Shown: in pieces, positions 1 through 5,878 of the stretch | How positions within the stretch are numbered: position 1 is the first letter of the stretch | How the letters are laid out: every line of letters begins with the position of its first letter | NCBI GenBank assembly: GCA_034438135.1 | Contig: DAOTTL010000285.1 | Span: forward strand, 1-11,948 | Reading direction: 5' to 3' | DNA from: Paraktedonobacter sp034438135 | GTDB lineage: Bacteria; Chloroflexota; Ktedonobacteria; Ktedonobacterales; Ktedonobacteraceae | Length of the DNA: 11,948 nt | Notes under the pieces: model-generated | Database searches by the model: none | Told to the model about the DNA's origin: nothing | Seen by the model: the letters and a program-made list of their open reading frames with translations, nothing else | Made by a program: the position numbers and the translations under genes

Positions 1-421
1 CTGCTCATCAGGCAAACGATGCTCCTCATAATGATCCATCAGTTCAACGTGCATTCAGTGTTGAATGCGTTTGTGCTCAAGAGCTGTATCTGAAATACCT
101 CAAAAAAGCATGGGGGTAGGGCGATTCGCCTTCGGCAACAGAGTCCTGTAAGGGGGCTGGCCACAGCACAACCCGGACTTTTACGAAACACTAAGTAAAA
201 AGAGTCGCAGAATGGGCAACAAATCTAGCGATGTTTTATAGTATATAACATCCTTATGGTATAGGAGATCCAGGATATTTCAGGAGACTATATACAACAA
301 TATGAACAACCTGAGTAAAAACGAGTTAAATGCTACATTTTCTACAGCGCGACATTTGCTACAGAGTTGCTATATTTGAGAGTCAAAATAGTGGTGTAGT
401 CAAGAGATAGAACGTATAAAG
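1..421. other. Left-edge region without a confident gene
   Basis: No complete gene is supported here. Plus frame 3 is open from the window edge to a TAG at 117-119 (38 codons, ending in KKAWG) and could be the tail of an upstream gene, but its end lies in a dispersed repeat. On the minus strand an ATG at 54-52 begins an open frame (MHVELMDHYEEH...) that runs off the edge without a visible ribosome site. Positions 98-189 are a diverged copy of the repeat at 3891-4047. From 190 to 421 the DNA is AT-rich; a 25-codon frame at 302-379 is too short to call. Confidence 0.4.
98..189 (+). repeat. Dispersed intergenic repeat, copy D (no palindrome insert)
   Basis: The stretch starts CCTCAAAAA, continues through ATGGGGG, TTCG and CAACAGAGTC, and ends GACTTTTACGAAAC. 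The same ordered blocks occur at 3891-4047. This copy goes directly from the AGTCCTGTAAG block to the GGGGCTGGCCA block, whereas the other copy has about 54 extra bases forming a hairpin at that point. The family is not one I recognise by name. Confidence 0.55.
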
Positions 422-461
422 CAAGGCGGGAAGCGCTTTTAGAAGAACGCTTCCCGCCTTG
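422..461 (-). terminator. Hairpin downstream of tRNA-Val, probable terminator
   Basis: A perfect 14-bp stem (422-435 with 448-461) encloses a 12-base loop. It lies 9 bases after the last tRNA base in the direction of tRNA transcription. On the minus strand it is followed by CTTTATA, a weak T run, so it may act as a terminator or as a 3'-trailer processing signal. The same stem would also form in plus-strand transcripts. Confidence 0.55.
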
Positions 462-504
462 TGTGAATATGGGCGCTACTGGTCTCGAACCAGTGACCTC
501 TTCG

Positions 505-561
505 ATAGGGTAGATGGTCGGCGCGTTACTCCTACGAGCACGTTTCCAGCCACCCCCCTCC
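505..561 (-). other. Group II intron domain VI with bulged branch-point A
   Basis: The 3'-terminal helix of the intron pairs GGGGGGTGG (558-550) with CCATCTACCC just before the intron end. Three G-C pairs are followed by an unpaired A at intron position -7 (base 511), then six more pairs including two G-U. A bulged A at -7 or -8 is the hallmark branch nucleotide of domain VI. The distal part of the domain (about 519-549) is less clearly folded. Confidence 0.8.
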
Positions 562-595
562 GAACCGGACAGGCACGTTTCCGCGCATCCGGCTC
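562..595 (-). other. Group II intron domain V (catalytic)
   Basis: This is a 34-nt hairpin read from 595 to 562. It begins GAGCCG, which includes the conserved AGC catalytic triad, and ends CGGTTC, which closes the lower stem. A GAAA tetraloop (GGAAAC) caps the upper stem. The length and layout match domain V, the best conserved part of group II introns, and the sequence appears intact. Confidence 0.93.
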
Positions 596-802
596 TCCAA
601 AAGCACCTTTTCCCTAGGAGACCTTAACAACCAGAGTTACAACCTTATACACTAACGCTTGCACATCACTGTATGGAGTCTCCCTCTGGTTAGTCTCTTG
701 AAGAGACTACCTGCTGAGATCACTATGGTGAGTTTATCTTGGGAGCATACGGCTGTACTATGTAAGGTGGAGCGCAAATCACACAGTACATTTAGCGCTA
801 TT

Positions 803-840
803 GTCTCTCCGGCGAGCAAGCTCGGCGACAGACGAGAGAC
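803..840. repeat. Palindromic repeat unit 1 inside intron
   Basis: The 25-base block at 809-833 is identical to 917-941 and contains the inner hairpin CGAGC-AA-GCTCG. It is enclosed by its own outer stem, GTCTCTC (803-809) pairing with GAGAGAC (834-840). Confidence 0.7.
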
Positions 841-905
841 ACTTACCGTTACTTCTTTCCCTTGATTTTCTCGGCCATAAGCATACAGTTTCGCGTTTTC
901 CAGAG

Positions 906-947
906 GTTCTGCCCTCCCGGCGAGCAAGCTCGGCGACAGACAAGAAC
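906..947. repeat. Palindromic repeat unit 2 inside intron
   Basis: This is the second copy of the 25-base block (917-941). Here the outer stem is different, GTTCT (906-910) with AGAAC (943-947), although the tip is the same as in unit 1. The core is identical while the arms vary. Confidence 0.65.
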
Positions 948-1005
948 AAATTCCTCTGGCTGCGTTACTATATTCAGTTGTTCAGGTACCTGATAACATC
1001 CTGAT

Positions 1006-2848
1006 TTACAGTGGCTTTCTTGGGTCGTAGGCCAGGTCTTTCAGCCTTAACCCGTCATACTCACCTCTGTGGATCTTTCTGTGACACGTGCTGCAAACTG
1101 GTAATTGTTTTCGGTTTAGTACCCCCATGACTCTTGCGAAGCCTTGAGGTCTATGGCCGTCCATTTTCCTGACGTGACGGAGATGATGCATTTCCACATC
1201 TTCTGTCCCGCCGCAAATGCAGCATGGATAACCTAACTTAGATCGCGTCCTTAACCTGACATTCATCCGAACCAGATCAACCGTCGGGTTGTCTGTAAAG
1301 GCATCCCTTTTGACTGACCAATCTGTGTTTCGGTAGAACACGATTTTTATCAAGCTGTCTTTGCGTTTCACCGTTACACTAATGTCCCGTTGCTTGATGA
1401 TACTCGTTATCGGCTTTTTGAGCTTCAGCGCAAGCGTCTTTGCCAGAGAGTATGTCAGTATGTACTGAACCCTCCACAGTTCGCCCCAGTTGTCCGTTGG
1501 CCTGTAGAACTGTAGTATCCCTCTGTTAACAGAGGAGTACAGGTTTACAATCTGGTCAACGTCCAGTCTGGTCCAGGCTGCCTTGTGCGTTGGTATACCT
1601 TTTCCGTCACAGAAACCCTTTTGCCGTAGCCGCTTCAGGACTTCTCCAACAGGAGCTTTAAGTATTACCTCCATACCGGTCGATCGCCGTTTGAAAGTCT
1701 TTCCTGAGCCATTTGTTGAAGCTGTGACCTTCTGGTCTTTACCACGCCCTTTCCGAATTCTATATCCCAAGAACTCGGCTTCTTCTAGCCTTGAATTTGT
1801 TACCCTGGTCTTTTCCTCACTTAGAGTCAGGGAGAGTTTTTCTATCAGGAAAGTCCTGATCCTCTCTTTTATCTCATCGGCAAGTTCGTAGCTTCCAGTA
1901 ACACCTATTAGCCAGTCATCGGCGTATCGCACATATTTAATTCTGACAAAATCAGGATCGCGTGTGTCCAGTGATGGAAGACGTCGCATTTGTTGGCCTA
2001 AACTTCGGTATTCCTCCGTGTCAGCCTTGCCAGCTTTTGCCAATTTCTGCCGCCTATCAGCACAGATCGGTATTTCCGATTGGCTCTTCTGGCAGTACCC
2101 TTTTCTAGCTCTACTCTCAATTGCTCGACGTAAACGTCTAACTCGTGAAGGTAGATATTTGCCAGTATCGGGCTTACAATGCCTCCCTGAGGTGTTCCCA
2201 CTAGTGAGTCACGTCTCGTTCCATCCAGGTCTTGATATCCCGCTTTGAGTATTTTCCAGATCAAGTTTATGAAACGCTGATCCTTGACTTTCCTCCCGAT
2301 AACACTGACCAGTATTTCATGATCGATGTCGTCGAAGCAAGATTTTATATCCCCTTCATGAACCATGTAACGCCACTCCACTTACGTTGAACCTCCCTCA
2401 ACGCACTGTGACAACTTTTCGAGCGTCTAAACCCGTGGCTACTCTCAAGGAAGTAGGGACCCTGGGGGCTGTCGTAAACAGCTTCCAGTAGTAGTCTGAC
2501 CACTTCTTGTACCAACTTATCTCTCGTGCATGGGATACCTAACTTGCGCGTCTTCCCATTGCTCTTGGGTATGTAAGCGGTACGAACAGGTTTGCATTGG
2601 TAGATTTCCGCTCTCATTTCATCAATGAGTTTGTCAATCATCTTCGCAGAAAACCCGTCCAGAGTATCGCCATCGGTTCCGGGAGTCATATTACCCGGCC
2701 TGGATTTCATTCGCTCGTAAGCCAGGACATACATGTCCTTGTCGAGCAGCAACTTGTAGAGACTCTGGTTAATCCAATCACTCTTTGCATTGAGTTTGCG
2801 GATTACTTCGAGTCTCGTAAGTCCCTTGTAACCCGGGTCCTCTTGCAT
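1006..2848 (-). pseudogene. Group II intron-encoded RT/maturase/HNH endonuclease, frameshifted twice
   Basis: The intact protein would be about 614 residues, normal for this class; it helps the intron splice and copies it into new sites. It is now in three frames. Frame 1 (2848 to about 2359) has the N terminus and early RT motifs, including YIPKSNGKTRKLGIP and SSHGFRR. Frame 2 (about 2358-2056) has GDIKSCFDDIDHEIL with the first catalytic Asp and TPQGGIVSPILANI. Frame 3 (about 2055-1006) has the YADD active site (1926-1915), the thumb/X maturase domain, and a C-terminal HNH domain with CxxC, HH and CSTCHRKIH. Each break equals one missing base: near 2358-2362, where WFIEGDIK is expected, and near 2055-2057, where LIRRQKLAKAG is expected. 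Both could be real mutations or sequencing errors. The start at 2848 is chosen because the frame begins there just after a Shine-Dalgarno hairpin. Confidence 0.9.
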
Positions 2849-2866
2849 AAAGGAGTTTTCTCCTTT
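2849..2866 (-). promoter_or_regulatory. Hairpin holding the RT ribosome-binding site (domain IVa-like)
   Basis: On the minus strand AAAGGAG is followed by AAAA and CTCCTTT, then directly by the ATG. This is a perfect 7-bp stem with a four-base loop that would hide the only Shine-Dalgarno sequence. In Lactococcus LtrB the equivalent domain IVa hairpin binds the maturase and represses its translation. That the same happens here is inference. Confidence 0.7.
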
Positions 2867-3458
2867 GTTTCTACTATTTAGTTACGCTCTGAAATCCCCC
2901 TACATGGGTTGTCCTACAGTTGCTAGGGTCTCCTAGCCTCTCTCGGCCTGATGCTCCATCCAGAGCAGCCTCGATAAGCCAGGGAATGGTACCTTCTGTA
3001 CCCCTTCCCCGTGTCTCAGGCATTACCCTGAGCATTTGAGTACTATGGGTACTCTGTCACCATGGGAGTTTCCCCCTTTAGGTGATCCCGTAGTTAAACA
3101 TTAATCCTCGTCTGTACTTAGGCTCCCAACTCTCAGGTTGACTACTCATCGTAGCCCTGCCGTGGTGTAGAGACTCTGATGCAATCACACCGTCTGCACC
3201 AGAACACCGCGCGTGCCCAATAATACCGTGATGGCACGGAACCTTCGCTAGATCGCACTGATTGGATTCAAGCAGTTTAGCCTTAGCCATATACAGATTA
3301 GCTGACGGACAGGACTTAGGTATCTATCCCCTTCCGCCTGGAAGCACCATGCTATTGTCCCCCCTGGCTTTCACCGCAAGGTTAGGTGCCGCTTTAGTCA
3401 CTGTTTCTCTAGTGACACCGGACTTCCCGGTTTGGATTAATGCCCCACAACGGCGCAC
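2867..3458 (-). other. Intron domains I-III and start of IV, ribozyme RNA
   Basis: There is no protein gene in these 592 bases. They form the folded ribozyme scaffold from the 5' GTGCG to the start of domain IV, with EBS1 and EBS2 placed as expected for domain I. A 70-codon open frame at 3290-3078 overlaps the EBS region and has no protein-like features, so it is not called. Confidence 0.75.
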
Positions 3459-3510
3459 GTGTGAACGAAGCGCTCTACCGCTGAGCTAAGCGCCCTTGAA
3501 GACAGGCCCT

Positions 3511-3540
3511 ACTATATCATGGACCCTTCTTGAAAGTCAA
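3511..3540 (-). promoter_or_regulatory. Promoter of tRNA-Val
   Basis: On the minus strand there is a -35 TTGACT (3540-3535), an 18-base spacer and a -10 TATAGT (3516-3511). The tRNA 5' end (3495) follows 15 bases after the -10, which fits a short tRNA leader. This supports the split tRNA being transcribed. Confidence 0.75.
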
Positions 3541-3560
3541 GCATTCTTTTCCTTCTTCTC

Positions 3561-3600
3561 AGGGCTGCGCAAAAGTCGTTTCTTTCCCCGCCCACCCATC
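3561..3600 (+). repeat. Dispersed repeat, copy A
   Basis: The stretch shares the ordered blocks CGCAAAAGTC, TTCTTTCCC and GCCCACC with 11811-11850. The CGCAAAAGTC core also occurs on the opposite strand at about 4033-4043 and, as CGTAAAAGTC, at about 176-185. Confidence 0.55.
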
Positions 3601-3711
3601 CTTTGGAGATGTTGCTGGCGAAAGACACGCTCGATCGAAACCGCCCCCTTACACGTATAGGCTTCTTGCCGATCTGCTGCGTCGGCCTGGTAGGCCACCC
3701 CACCCCATGTA

Positions 3712-3775
3712 AACAAGAGCAACTGGTGTGGAGTGTGGCGCGAATGCGCCACACTCCACACCAGTTGCTCTTGTT
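3712..3775. repeat. Perfect 30-bp palindrome
   Basis: Bases 3712-3741 and 3746-3775 are exact reverse complements around a GAAT loop, a 64-base cruciform or hairpin. The tip reads GCGCGAATGCGC, nearly identical to the GCGCGAACGCGC tip of the palindrome at 11856-11891, although the arms are unrelated. No T tract follows, so it is not an obvious terminator. Confidence 0.9.
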
Positions 3776-3778
3776 GTG

Positions 3779-3801
3779 CTCTGTCGCCAGAGGCGACAGA
3801 G
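3779..3801. repeat. 10-bp perfect hairpin
   Basis: CTCTGTCGCC pairs exactly with GGCGACAGAG around AGA. It begins three bases after the end of the 30-bp palindrome. Confidence 0.75.
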
Positions 3802-3849
3802 GGAAAAGCGAGAAGAAACCTCTCCTTGTAAGACCCCAAAGGAAGAAAC

Positions 3850-3894
3850 GAGGCATTGCGGGCGCTGCGCGTTGCTCAGCACCCGCAATGCCTC
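3850..3894. repeat. Hairpin with 13-bp perfect stem
   Basis: Bases 3850-3862 pair exactly with 3882-3894. After one C-A mismatch GCTG (3864-3867) pairs with CAGC (3877-3880). Its right arm runs into the CCTCAAAAA start of the dispersed repeat at 3891. Confidence 0.75.
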
Positions 3895-4047
3895 AAAAAG
3901 AATGGGGGCAGGGTCATTTGCCCGCGAATCTCCTTCGCCAACAAAGTCTTTAGAGAGGCTGGGAGGCAGCGTGGTCGCGCTGCCTCCCAGCCTCTTTTTT
4001 TCCTGGAGAGGGGTCTGGCCATGGCTGAGCAGCGACTTTTGCGAAAC
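3891..4047 (+). repeat. Dispersed intergenic repeat, copy C (with palindrome insert)
   Basis: The repeat begins CCTCAAAAAG and ends near GACTTTTGCGAAAC, with the same block order as 98-189. About 54 extra bases, essentially the 3954-3995 hairpin and its T run, sit between the AGTCTTTAGAG and GGGGTCTGGCCA blocks. GAGAG flanks both sides of the extra segment (3953-3957 and 4006-4010). Confidence 0.55.
3954..4001 (+). terminator. Strong hairpin followed by T run, terminator-like
   Basis: An 18-bp GC-rich stem (3954-3971 with 3978-3995) with a six-base loop is followed directly by a run of T (3995-4001). This is a textbook rho-independent shape on the plus strand. It lies before the tetR promoter and would insulate tetR and the carotenoid genes from upstream reading. 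It is also the insert in the dispersed repeat, so its form may come from the element. Confidence 0.6.
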
Positions 4048-4070
4048 CCCGCTGCCAGAACTGAGATACC

Positions 4071-4099
4071 TTGACAATCCCTCTCCCAAAAGCTATCAT
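4071..4099 (+). promoter_or_regulatory. Promoter of tetR
   Basis: A consensus -35 TTGACA (4071-4076), a 17-base spacer and a -10 TATCAT (4094-4099). The tetR start lies 55 bases after the -10. The operator palindrome begins at the next base, so bound repressor would block RNA polymerase. Confidence 0.8.
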
Positions 4100-4113
4100 T
4101 TATCATGTGATAA
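4100..4113. promoter_or_regulatory. Probable TetR operator O1
   Basis: TTATCA-TG-TGATAA is a perfect 6-bp inverted repeat directly after the -10 element of the tetR promoter. The same palindrome recurs at 4811-4826 before crtB, which points to a shared binding site and autoregulation. Confidence 0.65.
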
Positions 4114-4154
4114 GCTACTGGCTTTCACTATAATTAAAAGAGCATGAAAGAAAG

Positions 4155-4799
4155 ATGGCCAGGAAGATTCGCAAGCAGCCAATATACGAAAATTCTGAGG
4201 AGACGAAGCAAACTATTTTAACTGTTGCCCAACAACTTTTCATGAAATATGGCTATCGTGCTGTCACAACTCGTCAACTGGCCAGAGCTTGCGGCCTGAC
4301 TCAACCTGCTCTCTACCATCACTTTAAAGGGAAACAAGAGCTATACCTGGCAGTGGTGACAACAGAAATCGCTAAGATCAAGGTCGGCATCGAACGCATC
4401 GCCCGACGCTCCGAGCCAGTACCGGAATGTCTGAGAAGCGTTGCAAGCTTCATCCTGGATCGCATTCAGTACGATCTTGGTTTGATGCTTCACGATGTAC
4501 GCTACGAGGTTACTCCTGATGCCCGCATATTACTTGATAACCAATTTCATAGCGGCTTTATCATTCCTATCGCCACTATCTTTGAAGCAGGCATTCAACA
4601 GGGATTGTTGCTAGACGCGGAACATGGCGGGATCGCTCCTTTACTTGGAGCTTACCTGTTTATGAATATGCTCTCTCGCTTCGCAACTCAACGACGAGAA
4701 GAAATCTCCGCACTCACACAGAGAAGCAGCACAGCCAATTCCGCCGACCTTATCGTTCGCGTCCTCTTACATGGACTCGTCAGACCAAATAGCTCGTAA
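4155..4799 (+). CDS. TetR/AcrR-family transcriptional regulator
   Basis: This is a 214-residue DNA-binding repressor-type protein. The N-terminal region (about 15-65) has the TetR helix-turn-helix: ILTVAQQLFMKYGYRAVTTRQ, then LARACGLTQPALYHHFKGKQEL, with the usual YHHF..K recognition helix end. The rest is the variable ligand-binding and dimer domain, so the inducer cannot be read. The start follows an A/G-rich leader (GAAAGAAAG), a weak ribosome site; an ATG at 4144 is out of frame. It lies upstream of and in line with crtB, with a 77-base gap holding operator O2. It probably represses itself and the carotenoid operon; this comes from the paired palindromes and has not been shown. Confidence 0.9.
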   Translation: MARKIRKQPIYENSEETKQTILTVAQQLFMKYGYRAVTTRQLARACGLTQPALYHHFKGKQELYLAVVTTEIAKIKVGIERIARRSEPVPECLRSVASFILDRIQYDLGLMLHDVRYEVTPDARILLDNQFHSGFIIPIATIFEAGIQQGLLLDAEHGGIAPLLGAYLFMNMLSRFATQRREEISALTQRSSTANSADLIVRVLLHGLVRPNSS

Positions 4800-4810
4800 T
4801 TCTCTACTAG

Positions 4811-4826
4811 AACTTATCAACTGATA
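4811..4826. promoter_or_regulatory. Probable TetR operator O2, upstream of crtB
   Basis: CTTATCA-AC-TGATAAG is a perfect 7-bp inverted repeat whose core TTATCA-NN-TGATAA matches O1. It lies 12 bases after the tetR stop and about 50 bases before the crtB start. A further half-site TTATCA (4872-4877) overlaps the crtB start codon. I see no convincing -35 here, so crtB may have its own weak promoter or be read through from tetR. Confidence 0.65.
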
Positions 4827-4876
4827 AGCTTTGTTCAGAAACTTGTAATACTCAGACCAGAAGGAAACAGGTTATC

Positions 4877-5878
4877 ATGAGGAGAGTAGATCAAACCGCT
4901 CGCAGTGGTAGCGGAGATACGTTACTTCATCTCGAAATACCGTCCTCTCAATCCAATCTGCTCCGGCATAAACGTGCTGAAAAACTGCTCGCCACTCATG
5001 GCAAAACCTTCCATTTTGCGACACGCTTCTTTCCCCCTACCTACCGTCACGCCGTTATCATCCTCTATGCTTTCTTCCGCACCCTGGACGATCTCGTAGA
5101 TGAACGCTCTGAGTCCTGGCAGCTTGAGCTGGTAATGCAAGAATTGAAAGCCTGGCGCGAGTGGTTTATCAATGATTTTTCAACCAGCGCCCCACGCGAA
5201 CCCCTTGGAACTGATCTAGCCCTGATTCTGCGAGAACGGCGAGTACCTGTAACTCTCTTTCTCGATTTTCTTGACGGCCTTGTCTCAGATCTCGAACCAA
5301 AAGAGTTCCAAAATTTTCAGGAACTCTATCACTATTGCTACCAGGTCGCGGGTACCGTGGGACTGGCAATGGCCCATATCCTTGGTGGAAACTCTGAACA
5401 GGCGATGGCTGCCGCCAAAGATCTTGGCATCGCTATGCAGTTGACTAATATTTTACGCGACGTCGGCGAGGATCTGGCCGCCCAGCGCATCTATCTTCCA
5501 ATCGACGATCTGGAACGCTTCGGATTTTCTTCTCATGGCCTGCACCAACTCTATCAAGAACGCCAGGGACCCGATGAACGCTTCTGCGCTCTGATGCGCT
5601 ACCAGATTAAACGCGCTCGCTATTATTATGTCAAAGGCCTGCATGGGGTCTGGCTTCTCGCACCCGACTGCCGTCTACCCATTCTGTTGGCTGGTCGTCT
5701 CTATCAATGCATTCTAACAAAAATCGAAGACCAACAGCATGATGTGCTACGCGAACGTGCCGCAACAAACTTACTTACAAAATTACGTGAGGCTGGCATC
5801 GTCTTCTTGCTTGATCATTTGTGGGGACGGGGCGAGACGCATATCGTACTCGATATGGAGTTCTCCCATGAAGATTAA
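4877..5878 (+). CDS. crtB: Phytoene/squalene synthase family protein (head-to-head prenyl synthase)
   Basis: This 333-residue enzyme condenses two prenyl diphosphates head to head, the first committed step of carotenoid synthesis. Both Asp-rich motifs that bind magnesium and diphosphate are present: DDLVD at 71-75 and DVGED at 195-199 in LTNILRDVGED. YQVAGTVG (155-162) and RIYLP (204-208) are also typical. The N-terminal 25 residues are an extension before the family core. AAGGA lies 11 bases before the ATG. The sequence alone does not tell whether the substrate is C20 (phytoene) or C15 (dehydrosqualene, CrtM-like). The CrtI-type and CruF-type partners downstream fit either an acyclic C40 or a C30 carotenoid. 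It is the first gene of a four-gene overlapping operon. Confidence 0.88.
   Translation: MRRVDQTARSGSGDTLLHLEIPSSQSNLLRHKRAEKLLATHGKTFHFATRFFPPTYRHAVIILYAFFRTLDDLVDERSESWQLELVMQELKAWREWFINDFSTSAPREPLGTDLALILRERRVPVTLFLDFLDGLVSDLEPKEFQNFQELYHYCYQVAGTVGLAMAHILGGNSEQAMAAAKDLGIAMQLTNILRDVGEDLAAQRIYLPIDDLERFGFSSHGLHQLYQERQGPDERFCALMRYQIKRARYYYVKGLHGVWLLAPDCRLPILLAGRLYQCILTKIEDQQHDVLRERAATNLLTKLREAGIVFLLDHLWGRGETHIVLDMEFSHED

Larger units (their letters stand above)
596..1005 (-). other. 3' portion of intron domain IV, non-coding
   Basis: Between the RT stop and domain V lie about 410 bases without a credible gene. The region carries two copies of a 25-base repeat (809-833 and 917-941), each with the hairpin core CGAGC-AA-GCTCG. 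The short open frames here read through these repeats and have no family resemblance. Confidence 0.5.
505..3458 (-). mobile_element. Group II intron (IIA / mitochondrial-like class) in tRNA-Val
   Basis: This is a self-splicing retroelement of 2,954 bp read from 3458 down to 505. The 5' end is GTGCG, matching the group II GUGYG consensus, and the 3' end is AT, matching AY. Domain I (about 2870-3458) contains EBS2 GCGAAG (3248-3243, intron nt 211-216) and EBS1 GTGTGA (3190-3185, intron nt 269-274). These pair with the tRNA exon: EBS1 with TCACAC in 6 of 6 positions, EBS2 with CTTCGT in 6 positions including one G-U. The base before EBS1 is G (3191) and the first base of exon 2 is C (504), consistent with the delta-delta' contact of IIA introns. 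Domain IV carries the RT gene. Domains V and VI lie at 562-595 and 505-561. The EBS spacing resembles that of the Lactococcus LtrB intron, as far as I recall it. Confidence 0.92.
470..3495 (-). tRNA. tRNA-Val (anticodon CAC) interrupted by a group II intron
   Basis: The tRNA is encoded in two halves. The 5' half is 3495 down to 3459 and the 3' half is 504 down to 470. Joined they give 72 nt. Acceptor GGGCGCT pairs with AGCGCCC, D stem GCTC with GAGC, anticodon stem CTTCG with CGAAG, and T stem ACTGG with CCAGT around loop TTCGAGA. The discriminator is A. The seven-base anticodon loop TTCACAC places CAC at 34-36 (3463-3461), which reads Val GUG codons. The join falls between tRNA positions 38 and 39, exactly where the intron begins with GTGCG. 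The 3' CCA is not encoded. A functional tRNA requires removal of the 2,954-base intron. Standard tRNA finders would probably miss this gene. Confidence 0.9.
3496..4070. other. Gene-free, palindrome-rich intergenic region
   Basis: After the tRNA promoter no frame has family resemblance or a ribosome site; the open frames on both strands are by-products of the inverted repeats. The region holds a dispersed repeat copy near 3561-3600, four consecutive hairpins (3712-3775, 3779-3801, 3850-3894, 3954-3995) and a second dispersed repeat copy (3891-4047). Confidence 0.6.

Noticed and set aside
2..54. Possible start of a minus-strand gene running off the left edge (MHVELMDHYEEH...)
   Set aside because: Only 17-18 codons are visible, no ribosome site precedes it, and a plus-strand frame competes for the same bases.
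3078..3290. 70-codon minus-strand frame in the intron 5' region
   Set aside because: It overlaps EBS1 and EBS2 in domain I of the ribozyme, where structure rather than coding explains the sequence.
3712..3894. Hairpin series considered as a CRISPR array or integron attC sites
   Set aside because: The units differ in sequence and spacing, no constant repeat separates unique spacers, and no cas or integrase gene is present.
3603..4147. Overlapping open frames of 60-146 codons on both strands between the tRNA and tetR
   Set aside because: They arise from the long inverted repeats, lack ribosome sites and family motifs, and several read the same palindrome in both directions.
5171..5184. TTATCA-A-TGAT inside crtB as a third operator
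   Set aside because: The spacing and second half-site do not match TTATCA-NN-TGATAA, and it lies within coding sequence.
5739..5867. Earlier in-frame start for the glycosyltransferase
   Set aside because: It lies deep inside crtB and the extra residues are not glycosyltransferase-like; the ATG at 5868 has GGAG at ideal spacing and a membrane helix directly after it.
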